The position numbers were made by a program, and so were the translations under genes. DNA of 43,513 nt from Bradyrhizobium sp. Arg816 (lineage in GTDB: Bacteria; Pseudomonadota; Alphaproteobacteria; Rhizobiales; Xanthobacteraceae): positions 1 through 43,513 of the forward strand of contig NZ_JAPRAQ010000042.1 of assembly GCF_029989365.1 (NCBI RefSeq). Direction: 5' to 3'. Shown piece by piece: positions 1 through 8,445 of this stretch (the stretch's first letter is position 1; each line of letters starts with the position of its first letter). The notes under the pieces were generated by a model, which was given only the letters and a program-made list of their open reading frames with translations, was not told the origin of the DNA and searched no databases.

Positions 1-237
1 GGTTGATAAGCACGCCTTCACTGCGGATCATGAGAAGCAGACGGCGATAGCCAAAGCGCCGGCGCACCGACGCCAACTCGCGCAGCCGGACGCGAATGGT
101 CGCGTCGTCAGGCCGAAGGCTGAGATACGCACCGAGGACCGATCAGCCCCAACCACTTCACACGCCCGCCGCTGACTGACCTCAAAACTCGAACAAAGGT
201 GAGCCACAGCCTGCCGCCTTGCAACGGGCGTCACCAT
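1..237 (-). pseudogene. IS3-family transposase OrfB, 5' fragment
   Basis: The minus strand from an ATG at 237 reads MVTPVARRQAVAHL, then SQRRACEVVGADRSSVR. This is the usual N-terminus of IS3-family OrfB proteins (IS407-like), which carry the integrase catalytic domain further on. After SSVR the frame breaks. The next frame continues the family pattern (RPDDATIRVRLRELAS, then RRRFGYRRL), so one base is missing near position 128. The gene leaves the window at position 1, so its catalytic DDE residues cannot be seen. It is the second half of the IS3 element whose OrfA lies at 1585-1851. Confidence 0.75.
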
Positions 238-299
238 TAATGGGATGACCCGCCCCATCCTCTCGGTCAGACTGAGTTGGCTTTTAAAAGGAGGAAGCA

Positions 300-1351
300 A
301 TGAGGACACGGAACAAACCCAGGCCGGCAACGGTGTTTGGGATCGATATTGGCAAGAACCTTTTCCACGTCGTTGGGCTCGACGCCGCCGGAATGCCGAT
401 CCAGAAGGCGACGTTTCGGCGCGATACACTCTTGCAGTTCTTCGAACGCGCCGGGCCGGCTCTGGTGGGGATGGAAGCCTGCTCCGGCTCGCAATGGTTG
501 GCACGCAAGATCGCCGCGATGGGGCATACCGTCCGCATTATTCCGGCTCAATTCGTCAAGCCTTATGTAAAGTCCAACAAAAGTGACATCATCGATGCCG
601 CAGCGATCGCGGAAGCAGTGACGCGACCAACAATGCGCTTCGTCGAGATACGGTCGCCTGAACACATTGACCTACAAGCGCTGCATCGTGTTCGCGATAG
701 GATGATTTCGCAACGGACGTGTCTCATAAATCAGATGCGCGCTTTTTGCCTGAAATATGGGATCGCTATTCACCAGGGCGCCGGCAAGTTCAAGGCAGAT
801 CTGCCGAGGGTTTTGGCAGATGAATCGAATGATCTAACGTCGGCCATGCGTCGCATTCTGGCATCTACATTCGACGAGCTGCGGCGGCTGGAGCTGCGGA
901 TTGCTGAAGTCAACCGCGAGATTGAGGCGGTTGCCTCTCAAAGCGATACCGCACGTCGATTAATGACTATCCCGGGCATTGGTCCACTGCGGCGACCGCG
1001 CTTTTGGCAGCAGCTGGATCTGCCCGACAGTTCAAAAAGGCCCGCGATATGGCAGCTTGGCTGGGTCTTGTTCCCAGAGAATACTCTACGGGAGGCAAAA
1101 CGAAGCTGCTGGGGATAAGCAAGCGCGGCAACCGATATCTGCGCCGGATGATCATCCACGGCGCCCGCTCCTGCGTGACACATCTTGATCGCTCGCGATA
1201 TCACCTTGGCGCCTGGCTTGATGGACTTCAGGCACGCATGCACACCAACAAAGTCACCGTCGCCTTGGCGGCAAAGATTGCGCGGATCGCATGGGTAGTG
1301 ATGACTAAGCCCGGCGCAAGCTACGAACGGCGGGATCCGGCCTTTAGCTGA
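300..1351 (+). pseudogene. IS110-family transposase, one-base frameshift
   Basis: This gene encodes a DEDD-type transposase/recombinase of the IS110 family. The N-terminal RuvC-like part is clear (VFGIDIGKNLFHVVGLD at the start, ME at the second acidic site, KSDIIDAAAIAEA at the third). The C-terminal transposase_20 helix-hairpin part follows (MTIPGIGPL). Near 990 the frame shifts: after IPGIGPL the expected ATALLAAAGS continues in another frame to a stop at 1351, so one base is missing. An AGGAGG-like ribosome site (AAAGGAGGAAGC) precedes the ATG at 300. With the shift the first frame ends at 1118, so no full-length protein is made. Confidence 0.85.
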
Positions 1352-1576
1352 TCCCGTTTGTTCCAGACTGCGAGGCTCGTGAAAGTGATGACGAGACAGT
1401 CGATCGGCGCGCCGTAAGCCCTGTGCAAAAAAGCGGGTTTTGAGCCCGGACCATTTATCTGGGAACGGCACGCGCGGATCTCATCATGGCCTGGCCGCAA
1501 CAGCGGCCCACTTGCAAGAGGCCGGATACATTTGTGCAGGCTGCATCGTCCTGATCGAAACGACCCTTGCACGGGC
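1352..1576 (+). other. Non-coding right end of the IS110/IS1111 element (possible bridge RNA region)
   Basis: There is no convincing protein here. The stretch lies between the transposase stop and the right inverted repeat. In IS1111-type elements this long right end is transcribed into the guide RNA that pairs with donor and target DNA. I did not identify the two guide loops by eye, so the RNA is inferred from position only. Confidence 0.3.
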
Positions 1577-1584
1577 GGGGCGGG

Positions 1585-1851
1585 TCATACATTTTTTGAA
1601 TTGAGGTCCTTTAGCATGGCGTTGTCGAGCATCGCCTCGGCCAACAGCTTCTTCAGCTTCGCATTCTCGTCGGCAAGGACCTTGAGGCGTCGAGCTTCGG
1701 ATACGTCCAGGCCACCATACTTGGCCTTCCACTTGTAGAACGTCGCGCTGCTGATCCCGTGCTTCCGGCAAACATCACCGGTCTTCGATCCTGCCTCGTG
1801 CTCCCGCAGCACCGCAATGATCCGCTCTTCCGTGAACCTCGACTGCTTCAT
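1585..1851 (-). CDS. IS3-family transposase OrfA (separated from its OrfB)
   Basis: This 88-residue protein begins MKQSRFTEERIIAVLREHEA and contains a helix-turn-helix of the HTH_Tnp_1 type (VCRKHGISSATFYKWKAKYGG). A leucine-rich helix (LADENAKLKKLLAEAMLDNA) follows that mediates OrfA/OrfAB association in the family. The start at 1851 is preferred because GGGAG lies just upstream; the open frame extends upstream only to a TTG. In intact elements OrfA ends in an A-rich slippery run overlapping OrfB. Here the run (TCAAAAAATG, minus strand) abuts the IS110 insertion, so no OrfAB fusion can form. Confidence 0.8.
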   Translation of the reverse strand: MKQSRFTEERIIAVLREHEAGSKTGDVCRKHGISSATFYKWKAKYGGLDVSEARRLKVLADENAKLKKLLAEAMLDNAMLKDLNSKNV

Positions 1852-1866
1852 CTCCGTCTCCCTCAA

Positions 1867-2082
1867 GGTGGACGGATTCTACCCATTTTTGGAGGAAGTT
1901 CAGGGGCTCAGGTCAGCTCAGGTCAGGGCGCGCGGAAAAACGCTGGGCGGGCGTCCTGGTGGCTGTTTATGCTGCTTCCTAACTCGGTGTATACCGGTGC
2001 TGCTTACCGAGGCCACTCGATGGCATTATGCTAGAACTGCTGATGGTGGGTATGTTGGGCTTTTAGCGGCTACCAAAATGCA
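1867..2082. other. IS3 end and unassigned spacer
   Basis: The first 50-60 bases are the non-coding end of the IS3 element. The rest, up to the stop of the C39-like peptidase, shows no open frame or motif that I can support. Confidence 0.4.
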
Positions 2083-2814
2083 TCAGCGTCCGAAGCCAGG
2101 AGCGCTCGGCGTGTCAGGCCGTGGTTGATGGCTAGCATAAATCCTGGGAAGAGGAAGCGCGACATTCGCCATTTTTGGAAGGCCCGCAAGAATGACCGCC
2201 TTTTCCCGGCTGGGACCGAACTCGGTCATGCTGGCAAAGCTCGCGTGATCGACGCGCTTGGCAGCATCTTCCTCAGCGGGATCTTTGAGAGGATCATTGA
2301 AGAACACGTGATCGGCGTCGGCCCCGGTCACCACCACCCAATGAGTGATCGTCTTAGCTTCGAACTCAATGCTGACCATCACGATGGGATACCAGCCCAC
2401 CGCCATCCATTTCGAGAGGTCGTCAAGGCTGTAAGTTCCAACATGGACAGGGATGCCGCGCTGGTCTGCTTCGGCGAGATCTCGTTCCTGGAGAATCTGC
2501 ATCACCTCAATCTCGCCGTCTTGTGAGGCGCGAGACTTAAGAAAAAGCCCATCATGGCTCACGACAACAAGCGCTGCGAACCCGCGGCGTTTGAGGGCCA
2601 AGGCCAGACCAACCGGTCCGCAGCCGCCGTGAATGGTCGTTGCCTCTCGCCAGATCTCGAGCTCAGCTGTTTCATTCGGCCGATAGCGCTCGTCCAGCGC
2701 GGACATCACCATCATCAGGGAAGATGGTCCACAAGTGAACTTCCTCCTTTGCCGATACAGGGGCACGTTTTTGACCGTTTTATTCGTTGAGCCGTCGAGG
2801 TCGGGATGCGGCAT
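2083..2814 (-). CDS. C39-like papain-fold cysteine peptidase
   Basis: This 243-residue protein has the pattern of the peptidase C39-like family (papain fold). The nucleophile Cys28 lies in FTCGPSSLMM, the histidine (His158) in THWVVVTG, and the Asp (Asp174) in FFNDP. There is no signal peptide or membrane segment, so it is probably cytoplasmic and not the N-terminal domain of a bacteriocin exporter. It starts 9 bp after the stop of the permease gene and is read in the same direction, so it is almost certainly the last gene of the importer operon. With a peptide-type importer beside it, trimming or hydrolysis of an imported peptide or amide is a reasonable guess. The substrate is unknown, and processing of a leader peptide cannot be excluded. 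Confidence 0.75.
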   Translation of the reverse strand: MPHPDLDGSTNKTVKNVPLYRQRRKFTCGPSSLMMVMSALDERYRPNETAELEIWREATTIHGGCGPVGLALALKRRGFAALVVVSHDGLFLKSRASQDGEIEVMQILQERDLAEADQRGIPVHVGTYSLDDLSKWMAVGWYPIVMVSIEFEAKTITHWVVVTGADADHVFFNDPLKDPAEEDAAKRVDHASFASMTEFGPSREKAVILAGLPKMANVALPLPRIYASHQPRPDTPSAPGFGR

Positions 2815-2823
2815 GACTTCGTC

Positions 2824-3729
2824 TCAGATAGGCATGAAAGAAGCTACGCGAGGTCCCGTCCGGCGCAGAGACTCGCTGATTGTCATGAGCGACATCGCTG
2901 TCGCTGCGATGACGAGCCCGGGCGCGAGGGCGATCCACCAGGCGGTCATCAAATAGTCTCTCCCGTATCCTACCATATTGCCTAAGCTCGACATCGGCGG
3001 TTGTATCCCTAGTCCCAGAAAGCTCAGGGTGCTTTCCAGGAGAACCGTCTCGGTGAGCCCAAGGGTCATGCCGACCACGATGGTCGGTGCACACGCTGGG
3101 AGAATATGGCGTGCGTAGATATGAACCCGCGAAGCGTTATAGGTCCGCGCCGCCGTTACATGGAGCCGGTTGCGTGCGGTCAAAGCCAGTCCTCTCGCGA
3201 TGCGGGCGTGGCGCTCCCACCCGTGCAAGCCCACAAGACACACAAAGAGGGCCAGCGAATTGCCAAATATCGTTATGATAAGCAGTGCGGTCATCATGAA
3301 CGGCACAGCAGCCTGCATATCGACCAGTGCCATGACTCCCTCGTCCACCAATCCGCCAAGCTCGGCAGAGAGGAAGCCTAACGAAACGCCGAGTAGCGTA
3401 CTAATGAAGGTCCCGCCCACCGCAACGAGCATGCTGATCTGGATCGAATATATCAAGCGAGCCAGCACGTCGCGACCGAGCTCGTCAGTGCCCAATAAAT
3501 GGTCCAGCGTGCCACCAAAGAACAGTGGTGGCGAAAGCCGAGCATCCAGGGAGATCTGTGCGGGATGATAGGGCGAGATCACCTGGGCCAGCGCGGCAAT
3601 CAACAGACATCCGACAATCCATATGGCGGCGCCATGGAATCCCATTTTGGGCGGCTTACGCGGGCCGAGTCGAGCTTTCGAAGACCGAAAGATGTTCCAG
3701 GTCCATTCATACGCCCAGGCGATGCTCAT
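2824..3729 (-). CDS. ABC importer permease, DppC/OppC type
   Basis: This 301-residue inner-membrane permease belongs to the binding-protein-dependent peptide/nickel/opine importer class. The N-terminus carries the OppC_N helix (AAIWIVGCLLIAALAQVISP). The family motif HLLGTDELGRDVLARLIY follows, then five further hydrophobic segments. The EAA-loop region (ARTYNASRVHIYARHILP) is where the ATPases dock. FLGLGIQPPMSSLG near the C-terminus is also typical of OppC. Length is normal. The ATG at 3729 directly abuts the stop of the partner permease (TAG ATG), implying translational coupling. The substrate cannot be read from the permease. Confidence 0.9.
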   Translation of the reverse strand: MSIAWAYEWTWNIFRSSKARLGPRKPPKMGFHGAAIWIVGCLLIAALAQVISPYHPAQISLDARLSPPLFFGGTLDHLLGTDELGRDVLARLIYSIQISMLVAVGGTFISTLLGVSLGFLSAELGGLVDEGVMALVDMQAAVPFMMTALLIITIFGNSLALFVCLVGLHGWERHARIARGLALTARNRLHVTAARTYNASRVHIYARHILPACAPTIVVGMTLGLTETVLLESTLSFLGLGIQPPMSSLGNMVGYGRDYLMTAWWIALAPGLVIAATAMSLMTISESLRRTGPRVASFMPI

Positions 3730-4665
3730 CTATGTCTCCGAGGATTTCGAGCGCGGATCGAGCCAGGTGTAACCGAGATCGACGGCCAGGTTGGTCATGA
3801 TCATCGCAGTGCCAGCAAGGAGGACAATTGCCTGCACCACTGGAATATCTCTGTTTCCGACGGAAGTGACGAAGAGATTTCCGATACCCGGCCATGAGAA
3901 GACCGTCTCGACCACGGTCGAGCCGGTTACCGCTCCGCCGATGAGCAGGCCAAGTATGGTGAGGATCGGCACCGCCGCATTGGGCAGTACGTGGTGGATC
4001 AATATCCGCCAGAACGGAATGCCGCGCGCAAACGCAGCCAACACATACCGGCTGTCCAGCGATTCGCGAACGGCCACGCGGGTGTAGCGGGCAAGCACGG
4101 CGGAGCTTGCGGCCGCCATGGTTACTGCCGGCAGAACCAAGCTGCGCCAGCTCTCCGCACCGCCGGTCGGCAGCCAATTGAGCTGAATTGAGAACACCAG
4201 CATCAGGACGATCGCCAGGAAGAAGCTGGGAACACACAGTCCCACGACGGTTCCGACCGTGCACGCACGGCCTATGAAGCTCGAGGGAAATACCGCGGCA
4301 GCTATTCCTGCCGCAACGCCTGCGAGCGCCGCCAAAGTAAGAGCAGAGCAGGTGAGTGTCAGCGTCAGTGGAAGGTGGCTGAGGACGACACCGAGTGCAT
4401 CCTGTCGATAGACGTAAGAGACGCCTAAGCTTCCTCGGACGATGTTATGAAGATAGGCCAGATACTGCGCTAGGATAGGGCGGTCGAGCCCCAATTCGCC
4501 GGAGTATGCGGCCCGCATGTCCGCCGTCGCGTCCGGCCCGAGTAAGACGGTGACCGGATCGCCCGCGCAGCGCATAAGAACGAATACGCTTGTTACCATC
4601 AAAACGACTGTGACCAATGCGCGAGCAATTTTGCTCGCAAATATCTTCCGCGTGTTGCGCCTCAT
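3730..4665 (-). CDS. ABC importer permease, DppB/OppB type
   Basis: This 311-residue integral membrane protein is the DppB/OppB-type partner permease. It starts with a positively charged N-terminus and one membrane helix (ALVTVVLMVTSVFVLMR). The OppB-type loop (LGLDRPILAQYLAYLHNIVRG) and the GSLGVSY motif follow. The coupling helix region reads RYTRVAVRESLDSRYVLAAF and the end carries VETVFSWPGIGNLFV. These are standard landmarks of peptide-type permeases. It lies between the OppF-type ATPase gene (7 bp upstream) and the OppC-type permease gene (abutting), so all are expected on one transcript. Confidence 0.9.
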   Translation of the reverse strand: MRRNTRKIFASKIARALVTVVLMVTSVFVLMRCAGDPVTVLLGPDATADMRAAYSGELGLDRPILAQYLAYLHNIVRGSLGVSYVYRQDALGVVLSHLPLTLTLTCSALTLAALAGVAAGIAAAVFPSSFIGRACTVGTVVGLCVPSFFLAIVLMLVFSIQLNWLPTGGAESWRSLVLPAVTMAAASSAVLARYTRVAVRESLDSRYVLAAFARGIPFWRILIHHVLPNAAVPILTILGLLIGGAVTGSTVVETVFSWPGIGNLFVTSVGNRDIPVVQAIVLLAGTAMIMTNLAVDLGYTWLDPRSKSSET

Positions 4666-4672
4666 GCGGCTA

Positions 4673-5572
4673 TCACCCCTCCGCCGGCAAGTCGCGACGC
4701 CCTGCTGGCTGCGAACAAGGCTTTGAAGGTGATGCCGTTTGAAGGCCGAGCCCAGAATTGGGCACCGCCTCGAGTAGGGACTTCATGTAACCCGTCTTTG
4801 GGTCGAGCAGCACCTCATCGCGTGAACCGCTCTCAACGATGCTTCCGCGCTTCAGGACGGTGATCTCTGAGCAGAGATAGGCAACGGATCTGATATCATG
4901 ACTGATGAACAAGAGGGACAGGCCCCGGCTCTCGCGCAGATCCGACAGAAGATTTAGGATCTGAGCCTGAACGGTCATGTCAAGCGCGGAGACGGGCTCG
5001 TCACAAATCAGAACCTCGGGATGGAGAATAAGTGCTCGAGCTATGTTGACCCGCTGCGCCTGTCCGCCGCTTATCTGATGGGGCAATTTGCCAAGGATCT
5101 CGCCCGATAGGCCGACGGCGGAAATTGCTGCAGCGAGCCGAGCCTGACACTCGGAAGATTTCATTTTGAAGTTCACGAGCAGAGGCGCGATGATTTGTTT
5201 GCCGATCGGGGTAATTGGGTCCAGTGCGTCGAGAGGGCTCTGAAAGACAGGTTGGACACGAAGGCGGAACGCAGCCAATCGATCCGGCGTCAGCAGCTCG
5301 CCGTCAAAAAAGATCTGACCCGCTTCTGGCGCTATCAGCCCAAGCAGAAGCTTGGCGATGGTGCTTTTGCCGCTGCCGGACTCTCCTATCAGCCCATGGG
5401 CCTTGCCACGACGGATGATCATGTTGATCTTATGCAGCCTCGAGCCGCCAAGGACCTGCGCAGCGGAGCGCCGAGCAGCCGGGTAGGAAAAATCGACATT
5501 GCGCAGCTCGAGAATGGGTTCGGACGACGCGCGCGCTGTATGAACGTGAGGAGGCTCGATCGGTAATGCCAT
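4673..5572 (-). CDS. ABC importer ATPase, OppF/DppF type
   Basis: This 299-residue cytoplasmic ATPase energises the importer. Walker A is GESGSGKST (about residues 63-71), the Q-loop is VFQSP, the signature is ISGGQAQR, Walker B is LICDEPVSALD and the H-loop is FISHD. All catalytic elements are intact. The ATG at 5572 follows the stop of the OppD-type ATPase directly (TGA ATG). The C-terminus is short and lacks the cysteine-rich oligo_HPY segment that the partner ATPase has, as usual for the F subunit. Confidence 0.9.
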   Translation of the reverse strand: MALPIEPPHVHTARASSEPILELRNVDFSYPAARRSAAQVLGGSRLHKINMIIRRGKAHGLIGESGSGKSTIAKLLLGLIAPEAGQIFFDGELLTPDRLAAFRLRVQPVFQSPLDALDPITPIGKQIIAPLLVNFKMKSSECQARLAAAISAVGLSGEILGKLPHQISGGQAQRVNIARALILHPEVLICDEPVSALDMTVQAQILNLLSDLRESRGLSLLFISHDIRSVAYLCSEITVLKRGSIVESGSRDEVLLDPKTGYMKSLLEAVPNSGLGLQTASPSKPCSQPAGRRDLPAEG

Positions 5573-6589
5573 TCATGCCTCCAAGTTGTGGCATGCCACC
5601 ACTTGTTGTGGAATGCCCTGCAAGGTAGGCCTTGTGTGCCGGCAAATGTCCAACCTTCCGGAGCACCGAGATGCGAAATTGCAGCCGGCCTGGCGCTGAG
5701 TAGGTTCAGGGAGGCTGCCTGCTGGGCTGTGCAGACGCCGGGGACGCCCTGAGAGTGGGGGGACAGCGGAGAAGAGCGCGCGCGTATAGGGATGCAGGGG
5801 AGTTCGAGCGACGAGATCGGCGCGCCCGATTTCGACCAACTGGCCGGCATAGAGAACGCCGATGCGGTCCGATCGTTGCAGGGCAACGCCCAGGTCATGG
5901 GTCACGAAGAGGATTGCCATGTCTGAGCGGAGCCGTTCGAGCAAGTCAAGGATCTGCTTTTGCGTAGTGACGTCGAGGGCCGAGGTCGGCTCGTCAGCGA
6001 TGAGAAGCTTCGGCTTCATCGCCAGCGCCATTGCAATCATGACGCGCTGATTCATTCCGCCCGACATCTCGTGCGGGTATTTTCTCATCGTCTCATTGGG
6101 GTCATTGATCCCCACATCGCGGAGTAGATCTGCAGCCCTTTCGCTCGCCTCTTTCTTGCTCAAGCCGTCGAGCACCTGGACCGTCTCGCGAAGCTGGAAA
6201 CCAATGTTCCGGACAGGGTTAAGATATAGACTTGGCTGTTGGTAGATCATTGCACGCTGGCGCCGATCGACATCAGAAAGACGCCTGCCTTCGATATGGA
6301 TGTCGCCGAGACATCTCAGTTCGGAACTAGCTACTCCCATGATGGTCGAACACAGCACGCTCTTTCCGCTGCCGCTTTCGCCGACAAGCGCGAAAAACTC
6401 ACCCTTCCGCAGCTCGAACTGAACGGCCTCCAGGAGGCGCGTCTCGGGCTGCTCTGCGAGAACAACAGTCAATCCAGTAATGCTAAGAATCGGCGCGCCG
6501 CCAGCCGCGATGGCCGGGCGTCCGGCACTCCCGTGCTCAAGAGTTCGAGCATAAGGTGCTTCAAGTGCATGCGAACTGGTTTGGTCCAT
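5573..6589 (-). CDS. ABC importer ATPase, OppD/DppD type
   Basis: This 338-residue ATPase is the second nucleotide-binding subunit. Walker A is GESGSGKSV, the signature MSGGMNQR, Walker B LLIADEPTSALD and the H-loop FVTHD. The C-terminal oligopeptide/dipeptide extension is present (HPYTRALFSAVPPL, then Cys residues in CNFASRC and CRHTRP; many DppD/OppF proteins bind an iron-sulfur cluster there). The frame is open upstream to 6703, but that would overlap the binding-protein gene. The ATG at 6589 is preceded by GGAAGGTGG and is the better start. The next gene follows with no gap. Confidence 0.9.
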   Translation of the reverse strand: MDQTSSHALEAPYARTLEHGSAGRPAIAAGGAPILSITGLTVVLAEQPETRLLEAVQFELRKGEFFALVGESGSGKSVLCSTIMGVASSELRCLGDIHIEGRRLSDVDRRQRAMIYQQPSLYLNPVRNIGFQLRETVQVLDGLSKKEASERAADLLRDVGINDPNETMRKYPHEMSGGMNQRVMIAMALAMKPKLLIADEPTSALDVTTQKQILDLLERLRSDMAILFVTHDLGVALQRSDRIGVLYAGQLVEIGRADLVARTPLHPYTRALFSAVPPLSGRPRRLHSPAGSLPEPTQRQAGCNFASRCSGRLDICRHTRPTLQGIPQQVVACHNLEA

Positions 6590-6645
6590 GATTCCACCTT
6601 CCGAGCAGACCATAGTCTTCTGCGTCTGGCCCAGGGCGTTCTCGG

Positions 6646-8202
6646 CTAGACGTTGATTGCGCCTGGCCGAAAATCCATCAAACCGGTTGGCGTCGGTGTC
6701 CACTTGATGTTGGCGCGCTTCCCGAAGAACTCGCCAAGCGAATGGAGCACCGTTCCTGGTGGATCAATCTCGTCGAATATGTCCAGCATCTCTTGATAGG
6801 CGACTCGCCTTTGGGCCGGGTCCTGCGCCGTCAGCAAAGTCGTCTCCAGCATATTGAATCTGTCGTTCCGCCAATACCCACCCCTTTGAAAATTGCTCTG
6901 AGACCCCCAGCGCGAGACGAAAGATGCGGTGGGGTCGGGATAGTATGTGCCGTCTGACGAGTTGTTCACGCCGCGGCCCAAACGCTCTTCGACTTGGGCC
7001 CAATTCTCTTTCATTTGAATATCGACGTTCAGGCCGATAGCCCTCCACATTGCCGCGATAGCTTGGGTTTCGATAAGCTCGGCCGTGTAATAGTTGCCGA
7101 CCGTTTTGAAAGGAATTGCTGCCCCATTGTAACCAGCTTCGGCGAGCAGCCGCTTGCCCTCTTCCGGATTGTACCGCGGGATTGGCCGGTCAGGATTGTA
7201 GAGAGCGCCGTAAGCAGGGTGTTGATGGGAGGGCGGCACACTTATGCGCTTGCGCCAGATACTATTGACAATGGTCTGCCTGTCGATCGCCAGATTCATG
7301 GCGCGCCTGATGCGTGGATCCCGCAACACCTCATTTGTGGTCGGATCATAGACCAGCGTGCGGAAGGACATCGTGTCGCCGCCAACCACGTCCAAGCGGT
7401 TGTCAGCGGCGAGGGTATCGAACTGATCCGGCGCTACGGTTGTGATGATATCGAAGTCGCCAGCGCGAAGGCCGGCAACGCGTGCCGCCGGCTCCCGCAC
7501 CATCCGAAACTCGATTCCCTTCAGCGGCGGCCTTCCACCCCAGTACCCGTCATGCGCCTCGAGGCGTATGTAGCGGTTTTCGACGGCCTCAACGACGCGG
7601 TAAGGCCCCGCCGCGACGGGTGCTCTGGCCCATTGATCGAATGTCGCCGCCTTCAGATAGGCCGATTTCGAGACGATGCCGCCTCCATAGGAGGTCAGTC
7701 GTTTGACGAAGACAGGATCGGGCGCCTTCGTGCTGAACTCGACAGTGTGTCGACCGGTTGCCCGCACCGCGCTCATCGACGGAAGGCTGATCTGGCCAAC
7801 ACCATAACCCGGGCTGTCCTTTGCCAGCATACGCTCCGCACCGAAGGTAAATGCGACGTCCTCTGCCGTTAACTCTTCACCATCGTGGAATTGAACCCCT
7901 TTCCGCAGAGACACGCGATATGTGGTGCTGTCGAGAGCCTCGATGCTTTCAGCCAACATCGGCCGAATCTGCCCGTCCCGTTGATAGTCGATTGCAAAGA
8001 GCTTGTCGTAAATGCTCTCGAGCACCCGAAAGCTCACGAGCGCCGTGGCACGGGGATGGAGCGGATCGAGCTCGACGCGCAGATCCTGCATTGCGATCCG
8101 CAGTGCCGTCCGGCCAGCGTTTTGGGCAAAGACAGAGGTCGATGGAAGCAAGCTCAGCCCACCGACCAATTTGAGAACCGTGCGTCGATCACAGGTCTTC
8201 AT
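6646..8202 (-). CDS. Periplasmic substrate-binding protein of the importer (family 5)
   Basis: This 518-residue extracellular solute-binding protein (SBP_bac_5, DppA/OppA class) captures the ligand in the periplasm. The N-terminus (MKTCDRRTVLKLVGG, ending at SVFAQ) looks like a signal peptide with an Arg-Arg pair before the hydrophobic core, possibly Tat-type. Family landmarks include the motif LRKGVQFHDGEELTAEDVAF, RIRRAMNLAIDR and YNPEEGKRLLAEAGY. The start at 8202 is chosen over the in-frame ATG at 8232 because the signal peptide begins there and AAGAAGAG precedes it. It is the first gene of the importer operon, read divergently from the phosphohydrolase gene. The ligand is not deducible from sequence. 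Confidence 0.9.
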   Translation of the reverse strand: MKTCDRRTVLKLVGGLSLLPSTSVFAQNAGRTALRIAMQDLRVELDPLHPRATALVSFRVLESIYDKLFAIDYQRDGQIRPMLAESIEALDSTTYRVSLRKGVQFHDGEELTAEDVAFTFGAERMLAKDSPGYGVGQISLPSMSAVRATGRHTVEFSTKAPDPVFVKRLTSYGGGIVSKSAYLKAATFDQWARAPVAAGPYRVVEAVENRYIRLEAHDGYWGGRPPLKGIEFRMVREPAARVAGLRAGDFDIITTVAPDQFDTLAADNRLDVVGGDTMSFRTLVYDPTTNEVLRDPRIRRAMNLAIDRQTIVNSIWRKRISVPPSHQHPAYGALYNPDRPIPRYNPEEGKRLLAEAGYNGAAIPFKTVGNYYTAELIETQAIAAMWRAIGLNVDIQMKENWAQVEERLGRGVNNSSDGTYYPDPTASFVSRWGSQSNFQRGGYWRNDRFNMLETTLLTAQDPAQRRVAYQEMLDIFDEIDPPGTVLHSLGEFFGKRANIKWTPTPTGLMDFRPGAINV

Positions 8203-8445
8203 CACACATCTCTTCTTAGTTGCACAAACCATTGCGTGCCGAGCTCTGAACCATGCAGCTTTGCGTGCTCACGCTCGGGCCGGGCGGACTCGGACAATGG
8301 TTTTCTGAGGAGCGGTTCGATTGGTGCGAGATATAATTCACACCGTGTGACACCATCATGACAGGCCTAGGTGCCTAGGTAGCTGGACAAGGAGGCTGCC
8401 GCTCCCGTAGGCTAAGTCTCGGAATCGGAGCTGGAAGGTGGCCGA
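8203..8445. promoter_or_regulatory. Divergent promoter region with two palindromes
   Basis: This 243-bp gap separates the importer operon (minus) from the phosphohydrolase-regulator pair (plus). It holds TCACACCGTGTGA (8338-8350), a perfect 6-1-6 palindrome directly after a consensus-like -10 box TATAAT (8332-8337). It also holds CCTAGGTGCCTAGG (8366-8379), made of two CCTAGG half sites. I see no good -35 at the right distance. The palindromes are natural candidates for binding by the GntR/UTRA regulator encoded at 9965. Confidence 0.45.

Larger units (their letters stand above)
238..1590 (+). mobile_element. IS110-family (IS1111-like) insertion element inside the IS3 element
   Basis: A perfect 12-bp inverted repeat, ATGACCCGCCCC at 245-256 and its complement at 1577-1588, lies a few bases inside the two junctions with IS3 sequence. 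Sub-terminal inverted repeats of this size are typical of the IS1111 group of IS110 elements. The left non-coding part is short (about 55 bp) and the right one long (about 225 bp, 1352-1576). The long right end is where IS1111-type elements carry their guide (bridge) RNA. The insertion point is the OrfA/OrfB overlap of an IS3 element, next to its A-rich run. The transposase gene inside is frameshifted. Confidence 0.75.
1..1925 (-). mobile_element. IS3-family element, interrupted and running off the left edge
   Basis: OrfA (1585-1851) and the start of OrfB (1-237) of one IS3-family element lie in the same orientation but are separated by about 1.35 kb of IS110-type DNA. Removing that DNA rejoins the end of OrfA, with its A-rich run, to the OrfB start, as expected for two IS3 frames that overlap. 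The outer end upstream of OrfA is probably near 1910-1930, in a GC-rich stretch following an AGGAAGTTCAGGGG motif, but I could not match it to the other terminus because that lies outside the window. The element cannot transpose as it stands. Confidence 0.65.

Noticed and set aside
6994..7872. Plus-strand open frame of 292 codons
   Set aside because: It is antisense to the well-supported substrate-binding protein gene and carries no motif.
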